Made by a program: the position numbers and the translations under genes. The notes below the pieces were generated by a model that ran no database searches, was not told the DNA's origin, and worked only from the letters and a program-made list of their open reading frames with translations. A stretch of 64,000 nt of DNA from Eriocheir sinensis (taxonomy: Eukaryota > Arthropoda > Malacostraca > Decapoda > Varunidae). Shown piece by piece: positions 1 through 13,224 of this stretch (positions are counted from its first letter, which is position 1; each line of letters starts with the position of its first letter). The stretch covers positions 9,011,083 through 9,075,082 of the forward strand of contig NC_066518.1 in assembly GCF_024679095.1 (NCBI RefSeq), in the 5' to 3' direction.

Positions 1-373
1 ATATATATATCTTGATGCTGACACTTGTTTTTGTCCAATACCACTCCTCCTCCTCCTCCATCTCCTCCTCCTCCTTCTCCTCCCACTTCTCTTTCTCCTC
101 CACACCCTCCTCTTTCTCCACCACCTCAAGTGTCCTCGTACGTCAGCTAGACAGACAGACAGCTGCTTCTCCCCTTCTGGGAGGAGCTGCAAGATGAGCC
201 TCAAACTCCAAACTCAGTGCAGCTCAGAGGCCCCGACGGCTAGCACCAGCGACACCCGCCACGCCTCCAGGCCTCCGCGTCACCCTTCAGTCTGACGCGC
301 CACTGAGGGCTACCATTCAGAAGCCTAGTTGTTCGTTTTTGTTGTTGTTTTCGTAAATTTTTGGGGTTGCAAC

Positions 374-738
374 TTTTTTTTTTTTTTTTTTTTTTACTTT
401 GTGGCCTATTGCGCCGGTAGGCTTCTTCCCGGTGGATCCTGATGGTCGGTCCAAGGCTTCTTTCCGGTGGGTCCTGATGGTCGGCCCAGCCCGTTCTGGC
501 GCAGGCGAGTGTTTATAGTGGCGCCATCTTGCATTGGCTCATGCTGCCCTCCCAGAGCTCATCTTTGATCCTAGAATCTAGAGTCCGGGTTGATAGGTGG
601 TCTTCTGGACAGCATGTGGGTAGTTTTAAGCCACTCGGCGGCGACTGAAAAATCCCAGCTTGGTGGCACCGGTCGGGGATTGAACTCGCGTCCTCCTGAA
701 CACGAGGCCGTTACTCTGACGACTCAGCCAGCCACTGC
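374..738 (-). mobile_element. tRNA-derived SINE, family A, near full length
   Basis: The element reads on the minus strand. Its tRNA-like head is near 660-738, with an A-box-like stretch in the RC of the 'gactcagccagccactgc' region and a B box seen in reverse as 'ggggattgaactcgcg'. A roughly 280-base body follows, then an oligo(A) tail seen here as T 374-395. The same body recurs at 12.9 and 56.1 kb. Internal Pol III boxes plus an A tail define a tRNA-derived SINE that borrows LINE enzymes to move; this role is inferred from the class. The body contains a partly duplicated stretch ('cctgatggtcgg' occurs twice, at 439 and 471) that the 12.9 kb copy lacks. Confidence 0.8.
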
Positions 739-741
739 TAA

Positions 742-1131
742 AGTGTCAGTTTAATAATTGCTTAAAATCTAACAATTGTTGGTTTTATCAAAGTTGTCAG
801 TGTGATTTATGTATTCCAACTTTTCCGCCCCCCGCCCCAGCCACCCCCTGCACGCCCTTCACTTGCACCCCCACCCGCCCCCTGGCGTGTTAATGCGTGT
901 TGGATTTTCCCGAATCCACTTAAACCTTTGAACCCATAAATAACAGCAGTAGTGGCGAGTTTTGGGGCGAACTATACTCAGGAGTTTGGTGGGGCTTAGG
1001 AGAGATGAGGTGGTCCGCGTGCACTGAATCTCTAGGCCGATATGTGTTGCATAGTTTTTTTTTTTTTTTTTAATAATACGTCGTAAAATATGTACCCCTA
1101 TCTTTGCCTATCTATCTATCTTTCTAATTGC
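742..1131. other. No gene seen; C-rich and oligo(T) spacer
   Basis: This stretch holds a C-rich patch near 828-885 and an oligo(T) run at 1056-1071. I recognise no coding frame or repeat family in it. Confidence 0.5.
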
Positions 1132-1514
<383 letters not shown>

Positions 1515-1515
1515 T

Positions 1516-1614
1516 CTTTCAATCTATCTATCTTTCAAGTTATCTCTTTCTATCCATCCATCTTCCTATTTATCTTTCAATCTTTCTATCTATCTATCTA
1601 CTGTCTGTCTGTCC

Positions 1615-1686
<72 letters not shown>

Positions 1687-1700
1687 ACCCCCCCCCCCCC
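1516..1700. repeat. (CTAT/CTTT)n then (CT)n then C-run
   Basis: Imperfect pyrimidine tetranucleotides (1516-1610) grade into about 32 CT units (1618-1682), ending in a C-run at 1688-1700. With the (AAT)n tract this makes a 300-bp compound microsatellite. Confidence 0.95.
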
Positions 1701-2440
1701 TCCTCGCTGACAGGATGACGTGTGAGAGTGATAATGAAGGTTCGAGAGAGACTGTATGGGGAATGTGTTGCTCGCCCCCTGAACTAATCTTGAGACTCAG
1801 CTGAGAACACCTCCTCGCGTTAAAAAAATAAATCTCTCCTTCAGCTAGATTACTTCAACATTATTATCTCCCTTCAGGCTAAAAAAAAGTGGCGGTAATT
1901 CCTCTTAGTCCAAACTCGTATAAATTTGATAAGTAAGAAACCATGGAGTAGAATTTCGAGGCAATTAAAATACGATGACAGGCGGCGTTTTTTCGCAATC
2001 AAGATGAACAGAATAAGGAAAATGAGAGATGAGTTGGCAAAAGAGGGCGCTGAAATATAGGTGAAAATACTGAGTACGTAAAAGAATATTGTGACGTTAA
2101 GGAAACTTGGCGGAAGAGGACAGAAGTGCGTAATGGAGAGAGAGAGAGGTGGAGGGAGAGGGAGAGAGGCGGAGGGAGAGGGAGAGAGGCGGAGGGAGAG
2201 TAAGAGAGGTATAGAGGAAGGGAGAGTTGGAGAGGCGGAGGGATTTAGGGAGAGGCCGCGGGAGTAGTGAGGAAAGTTGTGGACGGGGAGACGTACTAAA
2301 GTCAAGAAAAGAGGAAAGAAGTGAGAAAAGAGTGATAAAAACTTTTTACTAAAACCTTAAACCACGCCGAAAAGGAAGAACGCTTGGAAAAATAAAGTTA
2401 CTAACACTAAACCAAAATTGAGCAAAGAAGAACATGTTGG
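1701..2440. other. No gene seen; purine-rich minisatellite inside
   Basis: At 2143-2275 a roughly 20-bp GA-rich motif ('ggagggagagggagagaggc') is repeated about five times with drift. The rest is A-rich unique-looking sequence. The 143-codon minus-strand frame across it is mostly a translation of that purine repeat and is not considered a gene. Confidence 0.5.
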
Positions 2441-2535
2441 GAGCACACTCTAGGAAAAACGGGACAGAGGTATACGAACCCCTGACACATTACAGTCACT
2501 AAGCATTGCGAGGGCGTGGGGGCAATGGCAGGATG

Positions 2536-2700
2536 GGGGGGCGGTGTCAGAATGGTCAGTATAGACATGGAGAGCCTTAAAACCCGGGTTCACGCCCCAC
2601 CCCACCGCAAGCAGCTGACAGTTTTCAACCATCGGCGAAAGATTAGCCACATGCTGTCAAAAGAGTACAGAGGGCAGCATGGGCTAAGCAGGAGCCATAT
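2536..2700 (+). mobile_element. Diverged SINE related to family A, plus strand
   Basis: From 2536 the text carries a tRNA-like head ('gcggtgtcagaatggtcag', then the B-box-like 'gggttcacgcccc'). Body motifs shared with family A follow in the opposite orientation to the other copies. In reverse complement I see 'catgctgccctc' and 'gacagcatgtggct', matching the 0.37, 12.9 and 56.1 kb copies. A deletion shortens the body. It ends against another SINE in the opposite orientation. Confidence 0.55.
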
Positions 2701-2701
2701 A

Positions 2702-2882
2702 TCACGCCAGACACTCTAAATGAAATTCGCCGAGGAGAGATGAGCTGGCCCCATTCCCTGCTGGGCGGACAGGGGCCACGGATTGAAGGAGGCTATCCAT
2801 CCCTCTCCACTCCACTGGGGAATCGAACAAGGGACTTCTTAGTTGTGAGGCGAGCGTTCTAAGCACTGCAACACAGAAGTCC
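2702..2882 (-). mobile_element. tRNA-Val-like SINE, family C, minus strand
   Basis: On the minus strand the head begins near 2882 and contains an anticodon-like arm with loop CTCACAA (anticodon CAC, valine) and the B box 'gttcgattcccc'. The body shares 'cagcaggaatgggaccagct'-type sequence with the copy at 51.3 kb. Stem pairing is weaker than in that copy, so it is older. It lies 3' to 3' with the preceding SINE. Confidence 0.65.
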
Positions 2883-2893
2883 ATATGTGTATT

Positions 2894-2895
<2 letters not shown>

Positions 2896-2939
<44 letters not shown>
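2896..2939. repeat. (TG)n microsatellite, ~44 bp
   Basis: Pure TG run immediately beyond the head of the preceding SINE. Confidence 0.95.
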
Positions 2940-2943
<4 letters not shown>

Positions 2944-3227
2944 TATACATATATCACAATCAATTGAAATGATCCTCACCATTATTTTGCTGAAATATAC
3001 AAATGTTCATTGACAAATTAATCACCACAAAAGATAGCGGCATGCATTGATCCGCCTCTTTCTCATTTCAATTTACGAGCGGTTTGGCAAGAATTAAACG
3101 AATGAAGCTTTCATCCGTAATTCTGACGGATTTAGACAGAAATTACAGCACATCAAGGCAAAATCCATTAAACAATAATTAAGTACTTTGTGTGCATGAA
3201 CCGTTCCTTTCTACAACAAATACAATA

Positions 3228-3345
3228 GATGTCAAAGGTACCCATTCATCAACCAGACCGAAAGGGCGGATGAACAGGTGGGTGACCTGAGCGACAACAC
3301 TGCTGGTTGGGATCGAGCCTGGACATGCGGGTTCGTAGCTAAAAG
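3228..3345 (-). mobile_element. SINE family B fragment, minus strand
   Basis: The reverse complement contains a B-box-like 'ggctcgatcccaacc' and the conserved body 'ctggttgatgaatgggtacc'. That body matches 'ctggtcgataaatgggtgcc' at 21.2 kb and 'ggtcgataaatgggaacc' at 57.8 kb. Head and tail are both incomplete. Confidence 0.6.
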
Positions 3346-3357
3346 TGCTGCTAGGGG

Positions 3358-3600
3358 TCGTATTATAAGACATTTCGCTTCCCAAGAACACATATTTGAC
3401 AAGGCTTTCGTAGGAGTTGTGGGCATTTCCAGGAGTAGTTTTATCACCCTGGTGGTAGTTTGACCCTTCCTCTGTACCGTGAAGCTAAAGAAAAACTCAC
3501 TAGAACCAGATTGACCCCCTCTTTGACCTTTAGAAATAGCTGATGTGAGAAGTGAAAGTGTCTTAAAATACCAACCCTAAGTCGCTACACCTCGGAGACG
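3358..3600 (+). repeat. Interspersed repeat E, copy 1
   Basis: About 240 bases are homologous to 27417-27650 and, in reverse orientation, to two tandem copies at 37146-37620. Shared landmarks are 'ggctttcgtaggagtt', 'catttccaggagtagtttt' and 'cctggtggtagt'. There is no coding frame and no Pol III box that I can see. Its class is unknown; a SINE body or MITE is possible. Confidence 0.7.
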
Positions 3601-3990
3601 CCTTAAACTCGTAGAGATAATATCCGTGTACTCGTGTCCGATTGCATTTGTGCTTTTGTGTACTATCTTAGTGTTTTCAGTACTACAGTGTGCATTGTTT
3701 GTGCTTTAACAATGTCCCCGAGAAAGATGGTTAAAAGAGATGGTGCTGCAAATAAGAAAACACGAACGGTGGATATTATGCTCGCTAAGGAAACACAGAA
3801 CAAGCGAAGCAAAAGTGAATAATTAAAATAACATGTAATACTCGGTAAAAGATGGCCGCACATGGATTACTTGAAGAATCCCGGCACCTGAATGTGTACT
3901 GAGACACTAACCAACTGGCAGAACAAGAAAGATCAATAGAGCACAAAAATAACACGTGGGAGAGCAAAGCAAAATGTGGAGCAATCATGT
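3601..3990 (+). other. Possible decayed DNA-transposase N-terminus
   Basis: An ATG at 3712 opens about 37 codons beginning MSPRKMVKRDGAANKKTRTV and stopping at 3820. A basic start of the form 'MSPxK..KR...KKxRT' resembles the N-terminal leader of pogo/Tigger-type transposases. No helix-turn-helix or DDE catalytic region can be read downstream, so this is at best a fragment and may be chance. No terminal inverted repeats were found around it. Confidence 0.2.
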
Positions 3991-4017
3991 GTTATTAACG
4001 GAAAAGAAAAAGTAATC

Positions 4018-4245
4018 ACCCCTCACGCTGGTAAACTCAAGAACAATCTCCCTTCATCTGTATTTCCTCCTGCCTACGACTTGAACTCTTTGAAGAGGAG
4101 GGTATCAGGACTCCTCTCCTCCCGAAATTGACCTCTCTTTCAACCACTCCTCTTTACTCTTTCATATAGGAGAAGTGATTAGAGGGCTTTTTTCATTGTT
4201 TCCTTTTTTTGCCCTTGAGCTGCTTCCTTTACTGAAAAAAAAACG
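4018..4245 (+). mobile_element. LINE 3' end (family D) with short A tail
   Basis: The frame from 4030 reads 'KLKNNLPSSVFPPAYDLNSL' and on to a stop after SSRN at 4131. The pattern of LPSSV, then a short spacer, then SLKRR is the usual C-terminus of a LINE ORF2. A 3' UTR follows with the landmark 'gcccttgagctgcttcctt', then 'ctgaaaaaaaaa'. Six other places in the window carry the same 3' UTR, so this is a dispersed family. Only the last ~35 codons survive. Confidence 0.65.
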
Positions 4246-4429
4246 TCTGACCAACAGAATACGAAACACCCTGAAAACCTGGAAGACTTGTGATAACACG
4301 AAACATTTTTACCGAGGGAGATTTTCGAGTTTAGCAGGATTTTTCTTTACATGTGTTTATTCACAAAGTTTATGTGAAGCAGACTTTCAACTCTCCTATG
4401 CCTTTAGGGCTTGATGGTCGGAAAAGAGG

Positions 4430-4500
4430 AGGATTATCAAGAGGAGGAAAAAAGAGGAGGAAGAAGAGGAGGAAGAGGAGGAAGAAGAGGAGGAAGAGGA
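4430..4500. repeat. (AGGAAG/AGG)n purine repeat
   Basis: Imperfect AGG/AAG trinucleotides sit between the two copies of a ~100-bp duplication (4083-4185 and 4502-4604). Confidence 0.85.
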
Positions 4501-4501
4501 G

Positions 4502-4604
4502 GAACTCTTTGAAGAGGAGGGTATCAGGACTCCTCTCCTCCCGAAATTGACCTCTCTTTCAACCACTCCTCCTTACTCTTTCATATAGGAGAAGTGATTA
4601 GAGG
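4502..4604 (+). repeat. Second copy of a ~100-bp block of LINE family D
   Basis: This block is almost identical to 4083-4185, with a single visible difference ('ctctttact' against 'ctccttact'). It covers the end of the LINE reading frame and the start of its 3' UTR. It starts after a purine repeat rather than at a natural element boundary, which suggests a local duplication rather than a new insertion. Confidence 0.8.
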
Positions 4605-5013
4605 AGAAGCAAAATAAGGAAGAAGAAAGGGAGGGGTATTAAAAGAAGAAAAAGAGGGAGAAAACTGATACAGGCTGCGGAGAACATGGAGGGGACCACA
4701 GGCTTTCAAGAAGGTTAAGGGAAGCATCAAGTGTTCCTGCACAAAATTTAAGGTAAACAAAGGCAGCCTCACGGAAAATATATATACGAAACCACCTCTC
4801 AAAGCCCAAATAACTGATTTCTTTGCCTTTGGAAGTCTGTCATCACCTGTCGAGAGAACGTAAGAAAACGAAGTGTCAGCTCGAATGGCGCGGGACGGCA
4901 CTGGTGTATCATCGCAGCGCAGGCAGAGGACAGTGTGCAGCGGGGCGAGAGTGTCCGTCCACCTCATTGATCACTCCCCTGACTCTTTCCTTCTCGTGAA
5001 ATAGGAAACATCT
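4605..5013. other. No gene seen
   Basis: A purine-rich segment (4605-4690) is followed by unique-looking sequence. I found no coding or repeat signature. Confidence 0.4.
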
Positions 5014-5170
<157 letters not shown>

Positions 5171-5290
5171 TATGATAGTCCTTTGTGTCCGACGGTTCGT
5201 AATAAGAAATATCTACGTATCTACCAATGACATTGGACATGTTTACTTGTGAACTGCTCAAAGGCAAAAAGAACAACAAACAGCAAGCCT

Positions 5291-5344
5291 GATAGAGATA
5301 GATAGATAGATAGATAGATAGAGATAGATAGATAGTTGATAGAC

Positions 5345-5413
<69 letters not shown>

Positions 5414-5487
5414 GATAGATAGATAGATGGATAGATAGATAGATAGACAGAGAGAGATACTGATAAATATACAGTAGATGCAGATAA

Positions 5488-5533
<46 letters not shown>

Positions 5534-5534
5534 G

Positions 5535-5565
<31 letters not shown>

Positions 5566-5566
5566 G
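5291..5566. repeat. (GATA)n microsatellite, ~275 bp
   Basis: GATA units with a few interruptions (for example 5335-5350 and 5450-5485). Confidence 0.97.
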
Positions 5567-7952
5567 GGTAAATGGGAGTTTACAGTTAGCTAACTTGTCG
5601 GACAGATAGACAGGTGAAGAGGCAGGTTGGTAGGTATGTACCAAAATCGGTAGATCAATAGATAGATTAATGATCGGTAGATATAAACAGGGAGAGAGAG
5701 TTAGGACAGATAGATAAACAGACAGATAGTTCCAAGAAGTCGATTAGATCGATTAGATGCACTGCATTCAGAAACTGGGATGTTAAGAACGCACATATTA
5801 TGATAAATATTAATAAAAGAATGAAAAAAAAATATTGCGTGAAAAGAATTTTTTTCTTTAATCATGTTATGTAATAAGTTAATTAATTGTTTAAAGAGAC
5901 GGGTAGGGAAACAATCAATGGATATATTTAAACGGTAAACAAAACATTATACCTTAATCCCCAAACAGGCCCGGACAGCGGGTGGTTGGCAGGCGAGCCC
6001 TCATCGGACGTGTTCAAAGGACGCTGATTGATCACATGGACAACGAGGCTTTTGAAATCGATTTGGAAAGTATTTTTATTGCAAACCGCAGACAAAAGCT
6101 ATGTATTTTTGTTTATCGCCCGTTACTAGTCCACTGTTACTGGTTCATTGCCCTTTTCAAACGTCACCCACTCTTCTAGCTGATGTTGATGTACCCTAGT
6201 GTATTTCTGTCTGCCAATACTTCTACTATTTGAACCTGGATTGCCACTCTGTAACTCTGACTGTTCATCTGTGTTTCAATTCTACGCATATGACCTGCCA
6301 AAGTACTTTTTTTTTTATCATAACTCTCGCATATTCAACCTTTGTCTGTTTCCGATCCATTATGCTCGCCTACTATTTTTTTATAATTATGCTCAGCACT
6401 CTTCCCTCAGTTATCGTTTGCTTACTTCTCGGCAGACTCGGCTTCTTCTAGATCTTTTGAAGGCTTTAAGTTTCTGACCCGTATGTTAGAAACTCTTCCT
6501 CCATCTTATTTATGATGTTGCCATTTGCATTATTAATATCTGTGTTTCATGATTCTGCCACTCTTTGATCTTGCAGAAAAAGTAAACAGAGAAAAGTATA
6601 TACAAATTTCTCGGCTCTATAAAACGACATGATTATGGCTGCGTCGTCACCTTCTTCGGTGCTATAATGGAAAAAGTGAACAAGTTATTACGCTTTACTA
6701 TATTTACTATATTTTCAAATCACGATTCATGATTTTCTTTTATTACTTTTTCTGAGTGTTAATTTTATCACCAAATTTCACATTTCATATTTTTTAGCTC
6801 AATGTTTTCTTTGGAAATCAAGTGTATTATATAAATGCAAATAAACTCTGTCTCAAACCAACTTTATATACCGGATTATCTTCATCTCTGTAACTAAAAT
6901 ATCACTATGACTGCAGCAAAAAATATATATTTCCAATATTGAATAATGAAAATTCCACATCGGAGAAACACAAGGAACAAAAGTAAGAACACGACAGAAA
7001 AGGGCGGTTGTTGGAGATTACTCTGCTTCTTTAATACTCTGATGTGCCTGAGCTGAAAGAGCGAAGAAAAGCCAGTCGTCCTCACAGCTCAAATCCCGAA
7101 TGAATATGTAAACCCTATTTCTCGGAGTGTACTGCGTTGAGGCTCCGGCAACCATCCCAGTCTCTTACCACAGAGGTGCATACTGCTTCGCCAGCCCTTA
7201 CAGAGCAATAAGAGAGACGACAGAAAATTACTGCCTTTTCTTCCTCCCAAGCACACGCTTCGGAAGTGATACTCACCTTGGCGAGCAGGGACTCTCGGAA
7301 CAAAGACAGGTGTGTGGGAGGGGAGCGGTGAGACTGAGAGACTTGAGAATGGACGTGTGACCTTCCGAGTGGGGTGATCCTTTTCTACGTCGCCTTTACT
7401 TCGCGTGTGACCTTCCAAAAAGGCCGTCCCTCCCTGTGTGTGCTTTATTTTTTTGCGTGTGGATACCTCGCCTTGTAAATGTATAAAGAGAGTGGGATGT
7501 TTCCTGCCCCTGTTCTGTTGCAGGCGATAACGAGAGGGGGCGGGTTATGACGGAGTGAAGGTGCGGGAGGAGGAGGAGGATAAGTATAAGCTTAGGGGCA
7601 AAGAAGATGAGCAGGATTCGGAGCGGCAGGTGTAAAGAGTAATGAAAAAGAGTGGTGGTAAGACGGAAGAAAAATATAACAGAGGACGAAAAGTAGAAAC
7701 TAATGGTGTGTGCAGGAAAACTTAATATAGAAAAAAAAAAACACCAAACTCATTAGAATATATAAACACTTAGGATGGTCAAATGAACAGGAAAAAAGAA
7801 AAAAAATGAAGCAAATGTAAAGGAAATATGAAGAGACTAGGACAGAGAGAATCAAGACGAGGTGTAGCCGTGTAGGAGAAGGAAGAGGATGAGGATGAGA
7901 AAAAAAATGAAAAACAAACGACGGAAGTAACAAAACTAATAATTTCTTACCA

Positions 7953-7954
<2 letters not shown>
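5567..7954. other. 2.4 kb without recognisable gene
   Basis: GATA-like degenerate units persist to about 5740. The rest is mainly AT-rich (5760-7080) and then more GC-balanced (7081-7700). Frames up to ~109 codons exist (for example minus strand 7089-7418) but show no domain I recognise and no conserved-looking motif, so none is called. The 6.2-6.5 kb stretch is T-rich. Confidence 0.4.
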
Positions 7955-7994
<40 letters not shown>

Positions 7995-8142
7995 GTGGGT
8001 GTGTGTGGGGGTGTGTGTGTGGGTGTGGGTGTGTGTGAGTGAGTGAGTGAGTGAGTGAGTGAGTGAGTGAGTGAATGTGAGTGTGAGTGTGTGAATGTGT
8101 GTGTGAATGTGTGTGTGTGTGTGTGTGTTTGTGTGTGTGTGT
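7955..8142. repeat. (GT)n / (GAGT)n compound microsatellite, ~190 bp
   Basis: GT units with GGGT variants (7985-8035), a GAGT block (8036-8075), then GT again with GAAT interruptions. Confidence 0.96.
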
Positions 8143-8342
8143 CATATATATATACATGTCTTTTCCCATACAAAAGTCCGTATACATATGAGAGGAAAAG
8201 ACCGAATCAGAAAAGCAATGGCACAATGAGAGCGAACGAAAAAAACATAACTTTAAGGGAAGGATGAGAATAAAAGTGCTGAGGCAGAAGAAGATTGGAG
8301 GGGAGCCGCCGACTGTACGGAAGGAACCCAGGATCCTAAACT

Positions 8343-9812
<1,470 letters not shown>

Positions 9813-9871
<59 letters not shown>

Positions 9872-9970
9872 ACAGAGTTAGAAAGACATAGACACAAACA
9901 GACACAGAGACAGTTAAACAGACATACACAGATAGACAGAGACAGACAGACAGATAGACAGACAGACAAA
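9813..9970. repeat. (GT)n then degenerate (ACAG)n
   Basis: GT units run from 9813 to 9868. Imperfect ACAG/ATAG tetramers follow from 9876 to 9970. Confidence 0.94.
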
Positions 9971-10738
9971 TAGAGAGGAAGAGTGGGAAGGAGGGAAGGA
10001 AGGTGAGGAAGGGATGGATGGAGTGAATGAGGTGCATATGAATATAGGTTTAAAAAGTTTACGTTCAATTGTTTATTTTACTTTCCTGGAAAACATAAAT
10101 TGAGATCATAGAAGGCTGCGCAACATAAAACGGCGGGTGTTATTGGAAGGTACGCTCGGGTGATCTCTATTACGAAAAAGATAAAACATTCTCTTCGGTA
10201 AATCGTCCTGAAAATATGAATAAAACTGTAATATAACGATGAAACCAACCTTGTAACATTCAGAATATCGTACACACTATATACCAAAGTGGTATTCATG
10301 GCAATTTCTTCTTTTCCTATCATGTTACGAGTCTGTCCTGATGACCTATTTTAAGTAGACAAATAAATCAAGAAGCACATTCAGTATTTCACAATAACCT
10401 CTACGACTCTCCGAGATGCAGCCTCAGCAATAGCAATGTCATTTTCATTCACTTAAGATTAGCTGTGCCATTTTTTCGGAAGGGTTCTAACTTATTTTCA
10501 ATAAGCGAAGACATTGCGCCAGTTAGTAATTTCTAGGGCCACTCTTGGTCAACCCAAGCCAGAGGTGAGGATTACTGAATTTTTGCAGTCATGCCAATAT
10601 TATTTGGCCAGGCTGTCTTCGGGTGTTCCGCTTGACTGATGTCTCGATAGAGGTAACGCGTAAATGAACAGCAGGTTGGAGATTTTTGGCCACTGAGCGA
10701 TGAACCGAAATGTTCAGTTGACATTGGAATGAAACTTT

Positions 10739-10741
<3 letters not shown>
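9971..10741. other. No gene seen; AT-rich spacer
   Basis: Unique-looking sequence. The 81-codon minus-strand frame at 10078-10323 has no recognisable domain. Confidence 0.4.
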
Positions 10742-10803
<62 letters not shown>

Positions 10804-10951
10804 GGCGAGGAGTTGTGACCTCGTTGTCGCGGTGTGTTGTGTGTGAGTGGTCTCAGCCCTCCTCAAAGATCGGTCACTGAGCTTTGAGCTCCTTCCGTAT
10901 AGGGGAACGGCTGGCTGTCTCGAGAGAGGCCCGCAGCAGACCAAGAGGTGA

Positions 10952-11006
<55 letters not shown>

Positions 11007-11082
11007 TATAAACAACAACGCACGTACGCGCGCACGCACACAAGCCCACGCGTACACGCTCAGATACACGCGCGTGCGCGCG

Positions 11083-11139
<57 letters not shown>
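10742..11139. repeat. Cluster of three (CA)n microsatellites
   Basis: CA tracts lie at 10742-10801, 10955-11004 and 11091-11139. They are separated by GC-rich spacers, the second with alternating purine-pyrimidine 'cgcgcgtgcgcgcgc'-like sequence near 11067-11085. Such alternating tracts can adopt Z-DNA (known property; not tested here). Confidence 0.95.
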
Positions 11140-11141
<2 letters not shown>

Positions 11142-11640
11142 TGTCCCCGGCCCTCCCGGCAATCTGTAGCGTCCGGCAGTTTGTTGCTCTCCCCGCTTCG
11201 TAATAACAATATACGGGAGGAGCGTCGAGGGCCGAGCCTCTCCCGTTAGGTTTCGGTGCTGGCTGAATCCCCGAGCTTGTTGGATTAGCCAGAATATTGT
11301 AATTCCCGACAAAATTGGTGATCGAAATTGTTAATTTCGTAGGGGAAACATTGGAAAAAATTTTTGCTTCTAAAAGATGCGTGAGAACATTTTTACATAT
11401 AGTATTCTCCTCTAGAATACAGAGGCTTATTTGCTAAGGACTTATCCTCGCGGCAATAACATAAAAAACAAATAACGTATACACTAAGAACGTAAAAAAC
11501 ATAGCGAGCTAAAAACTCCAACCCCCCCACCCCCCAACCCCGTTACGGAGCCACTGAGGCGTTCAAACAGGTGGTCCGCGCCCTCACTGTAAGACCAGTG
11601 GATGAAAACGTGTCAATCAAGTATCACGCCCCCATATATA
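11140..11640. other. No gene seen
   Basis: A GC-rich opening (11140-11280) leads into AT-rich sequence and a C-run near 11521-11540. No motif was recognised. Confidence 0.4.
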
Positions 11641-11649
11641 TACGTACAC

Positions 11650-11761
11650 AGATAGATAGATAGAATGAAAGAGAGATAGATAGATAAATAAATAGATAGA
11701 TACATACAGATAGATAGAAATATACATATATAGATAGATAAATAGATAGATATAGATATAG

Positions 11762-11838
<77 letters not shown>
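11650..11838. repeat. Degenerate (GATA)n + (CT)n
   Basis: Imperfect GATA/AATA units (11650-11760) join about 37 CT units (11763-11838). Confidence 0.95.
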
Positions 11839-11842
<4 letters not shown>

Positions 11843-12892
11843 CGTTACAACCGTTGTCAACATTTATTAAAGAAGCCCCTGAGCGCCACACGCCTGAGTC
11901 ACATAGCGAGGCACCAACACGCGGGATGTTAATAACCGAGAGATTCCCTTTCCTTGGCGAAGCTTCCCCACAAATGGATTTCCTGAACTACACGAGCGTT
12001 TCCCCCGAACAGACAATAAACCTCCGGCATGGACAAACCCCGGAGATAGAGATGATGGATGGGGGAACACAATAAAGGCCTCGTAAGAGATATCTGGCGG
12101 GCAGGGTGTCATATTCCATTAGGAGAATACACACTCACACACTCACACACACACACACACACACAAAAAAAAAAAAATGGTAGGTTTGTTTTCTAATGAT
12201 CATGAGGCATTCACTATACACATTCTGAAGAAATTGTGGAATCGTAGAAATTATTAACAGTGGGAAGGAAGGAAAACAAGGACAGCGGAGAATAGTGTTG
12301 TCAGAATTAATAGAGAAATGATGAGTTTTCTCCATTTGAATTTCACGCGTCTCTACCCGCGTAGGAAGAAAACTTCAAATATTCAACAATTTCCGACATC
12401 AGTGATAAATCATGCATTTTGTAAGATTAAATTTTCTACAACGGTAAATATATAGTCTACATGATATGGATACAGACAGATAGATAGATTTGCATTAATA
12501 GATAGATAGTTATGCTTATTATATAAGTAACGACAATGACTTAAAGTGAGCAGTAGCAATTTGGTTTTCTGGAAATGTGTACCAGAATATTATCGTTATA
12601 TGACCAGAGTTGTTTTTAAAGGGGAAAACCAACTAATAATACCTATGTTTTGGCCAGCCATCGCCCTGTCAACTTATGGACCAACAAATCATCACCACTT
12701 TCAAAAATCCATGAGTTACTCTTCCCTATCAAGCCTCTCGCTTGCTTACAGAGCACAAAACTTTCCCTGTAGCCTTTTCCTAGTGTTTTATGGGTGTTTC
12801 GCTTACAGCGGCCATCCTATAAATCACGCACGAAAGACAGGCATAGCTGTCGTTTTATCACTTCAGAATCGGTTTTACGTCTCGTTCTTTCC
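11839..12892. other. 1 kb without recognisable gene
   Basis: Contains a small (CA)n tract at 12131-12164 with a following A-run, and scattered GATA units near 12475-12510. The 122-codon plus-strand frame at 12546-12914 has no recognisable domain and ends in the SINE T-run. Confidence 0.4.
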
Positions 12893-13224
12893 TTTTTTTT
12901 TTTTTACGTGGTAGCCTATAGCGTCGGTAGTCTTTCTTGAGGGGCCTGGATGGTGGTCGGCCCCAGCCCGTCATGGCGCAGGCAAGTGTTTTATAGTGGC
13001 GCCATCTTTTCTTGGCTCATGCTGCCCCCCGGAACTCGTTCTTGATTCACTTGGACGGTTTCCTCTAGAGTCCGGGTTGATGGGTGGTCTTCAGGACAGC
13101 ATGTGGATAGTCTTAAGCCACTCGGCGGTGACTGAAAAATCCCAGGTGGTAGCGGCGGATTCGAACCTGCGTCGTCCATCACGCGGTGAATGTGGGACCC
13201 ACACGCTAACCACTCAGCCACCGC
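12893..13224 (-). mobile_element. tRNA-derived SINE, family A, full length
   Basis: This is the best-preserved family A copy (332 bases, minus strand). The head at 13224 begins 'ggcggtggctgagtggttag', which contains a good Pol III A box. The B box 'ggttcgaatccgccgc' lies about 60 bases further. A long variable arm between them resembles a Ser/Leu-type tRNA ancestor (inference). The body follows and ends in an oligo(A) tail, seen as T 12893-12905. The body carries 'gacagcatgtggatag' and 'ccactcggcggtgac', shared by all family members. It has no coding capacity and would depend on a LINE for mobilisation. Confidence 0.88.
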
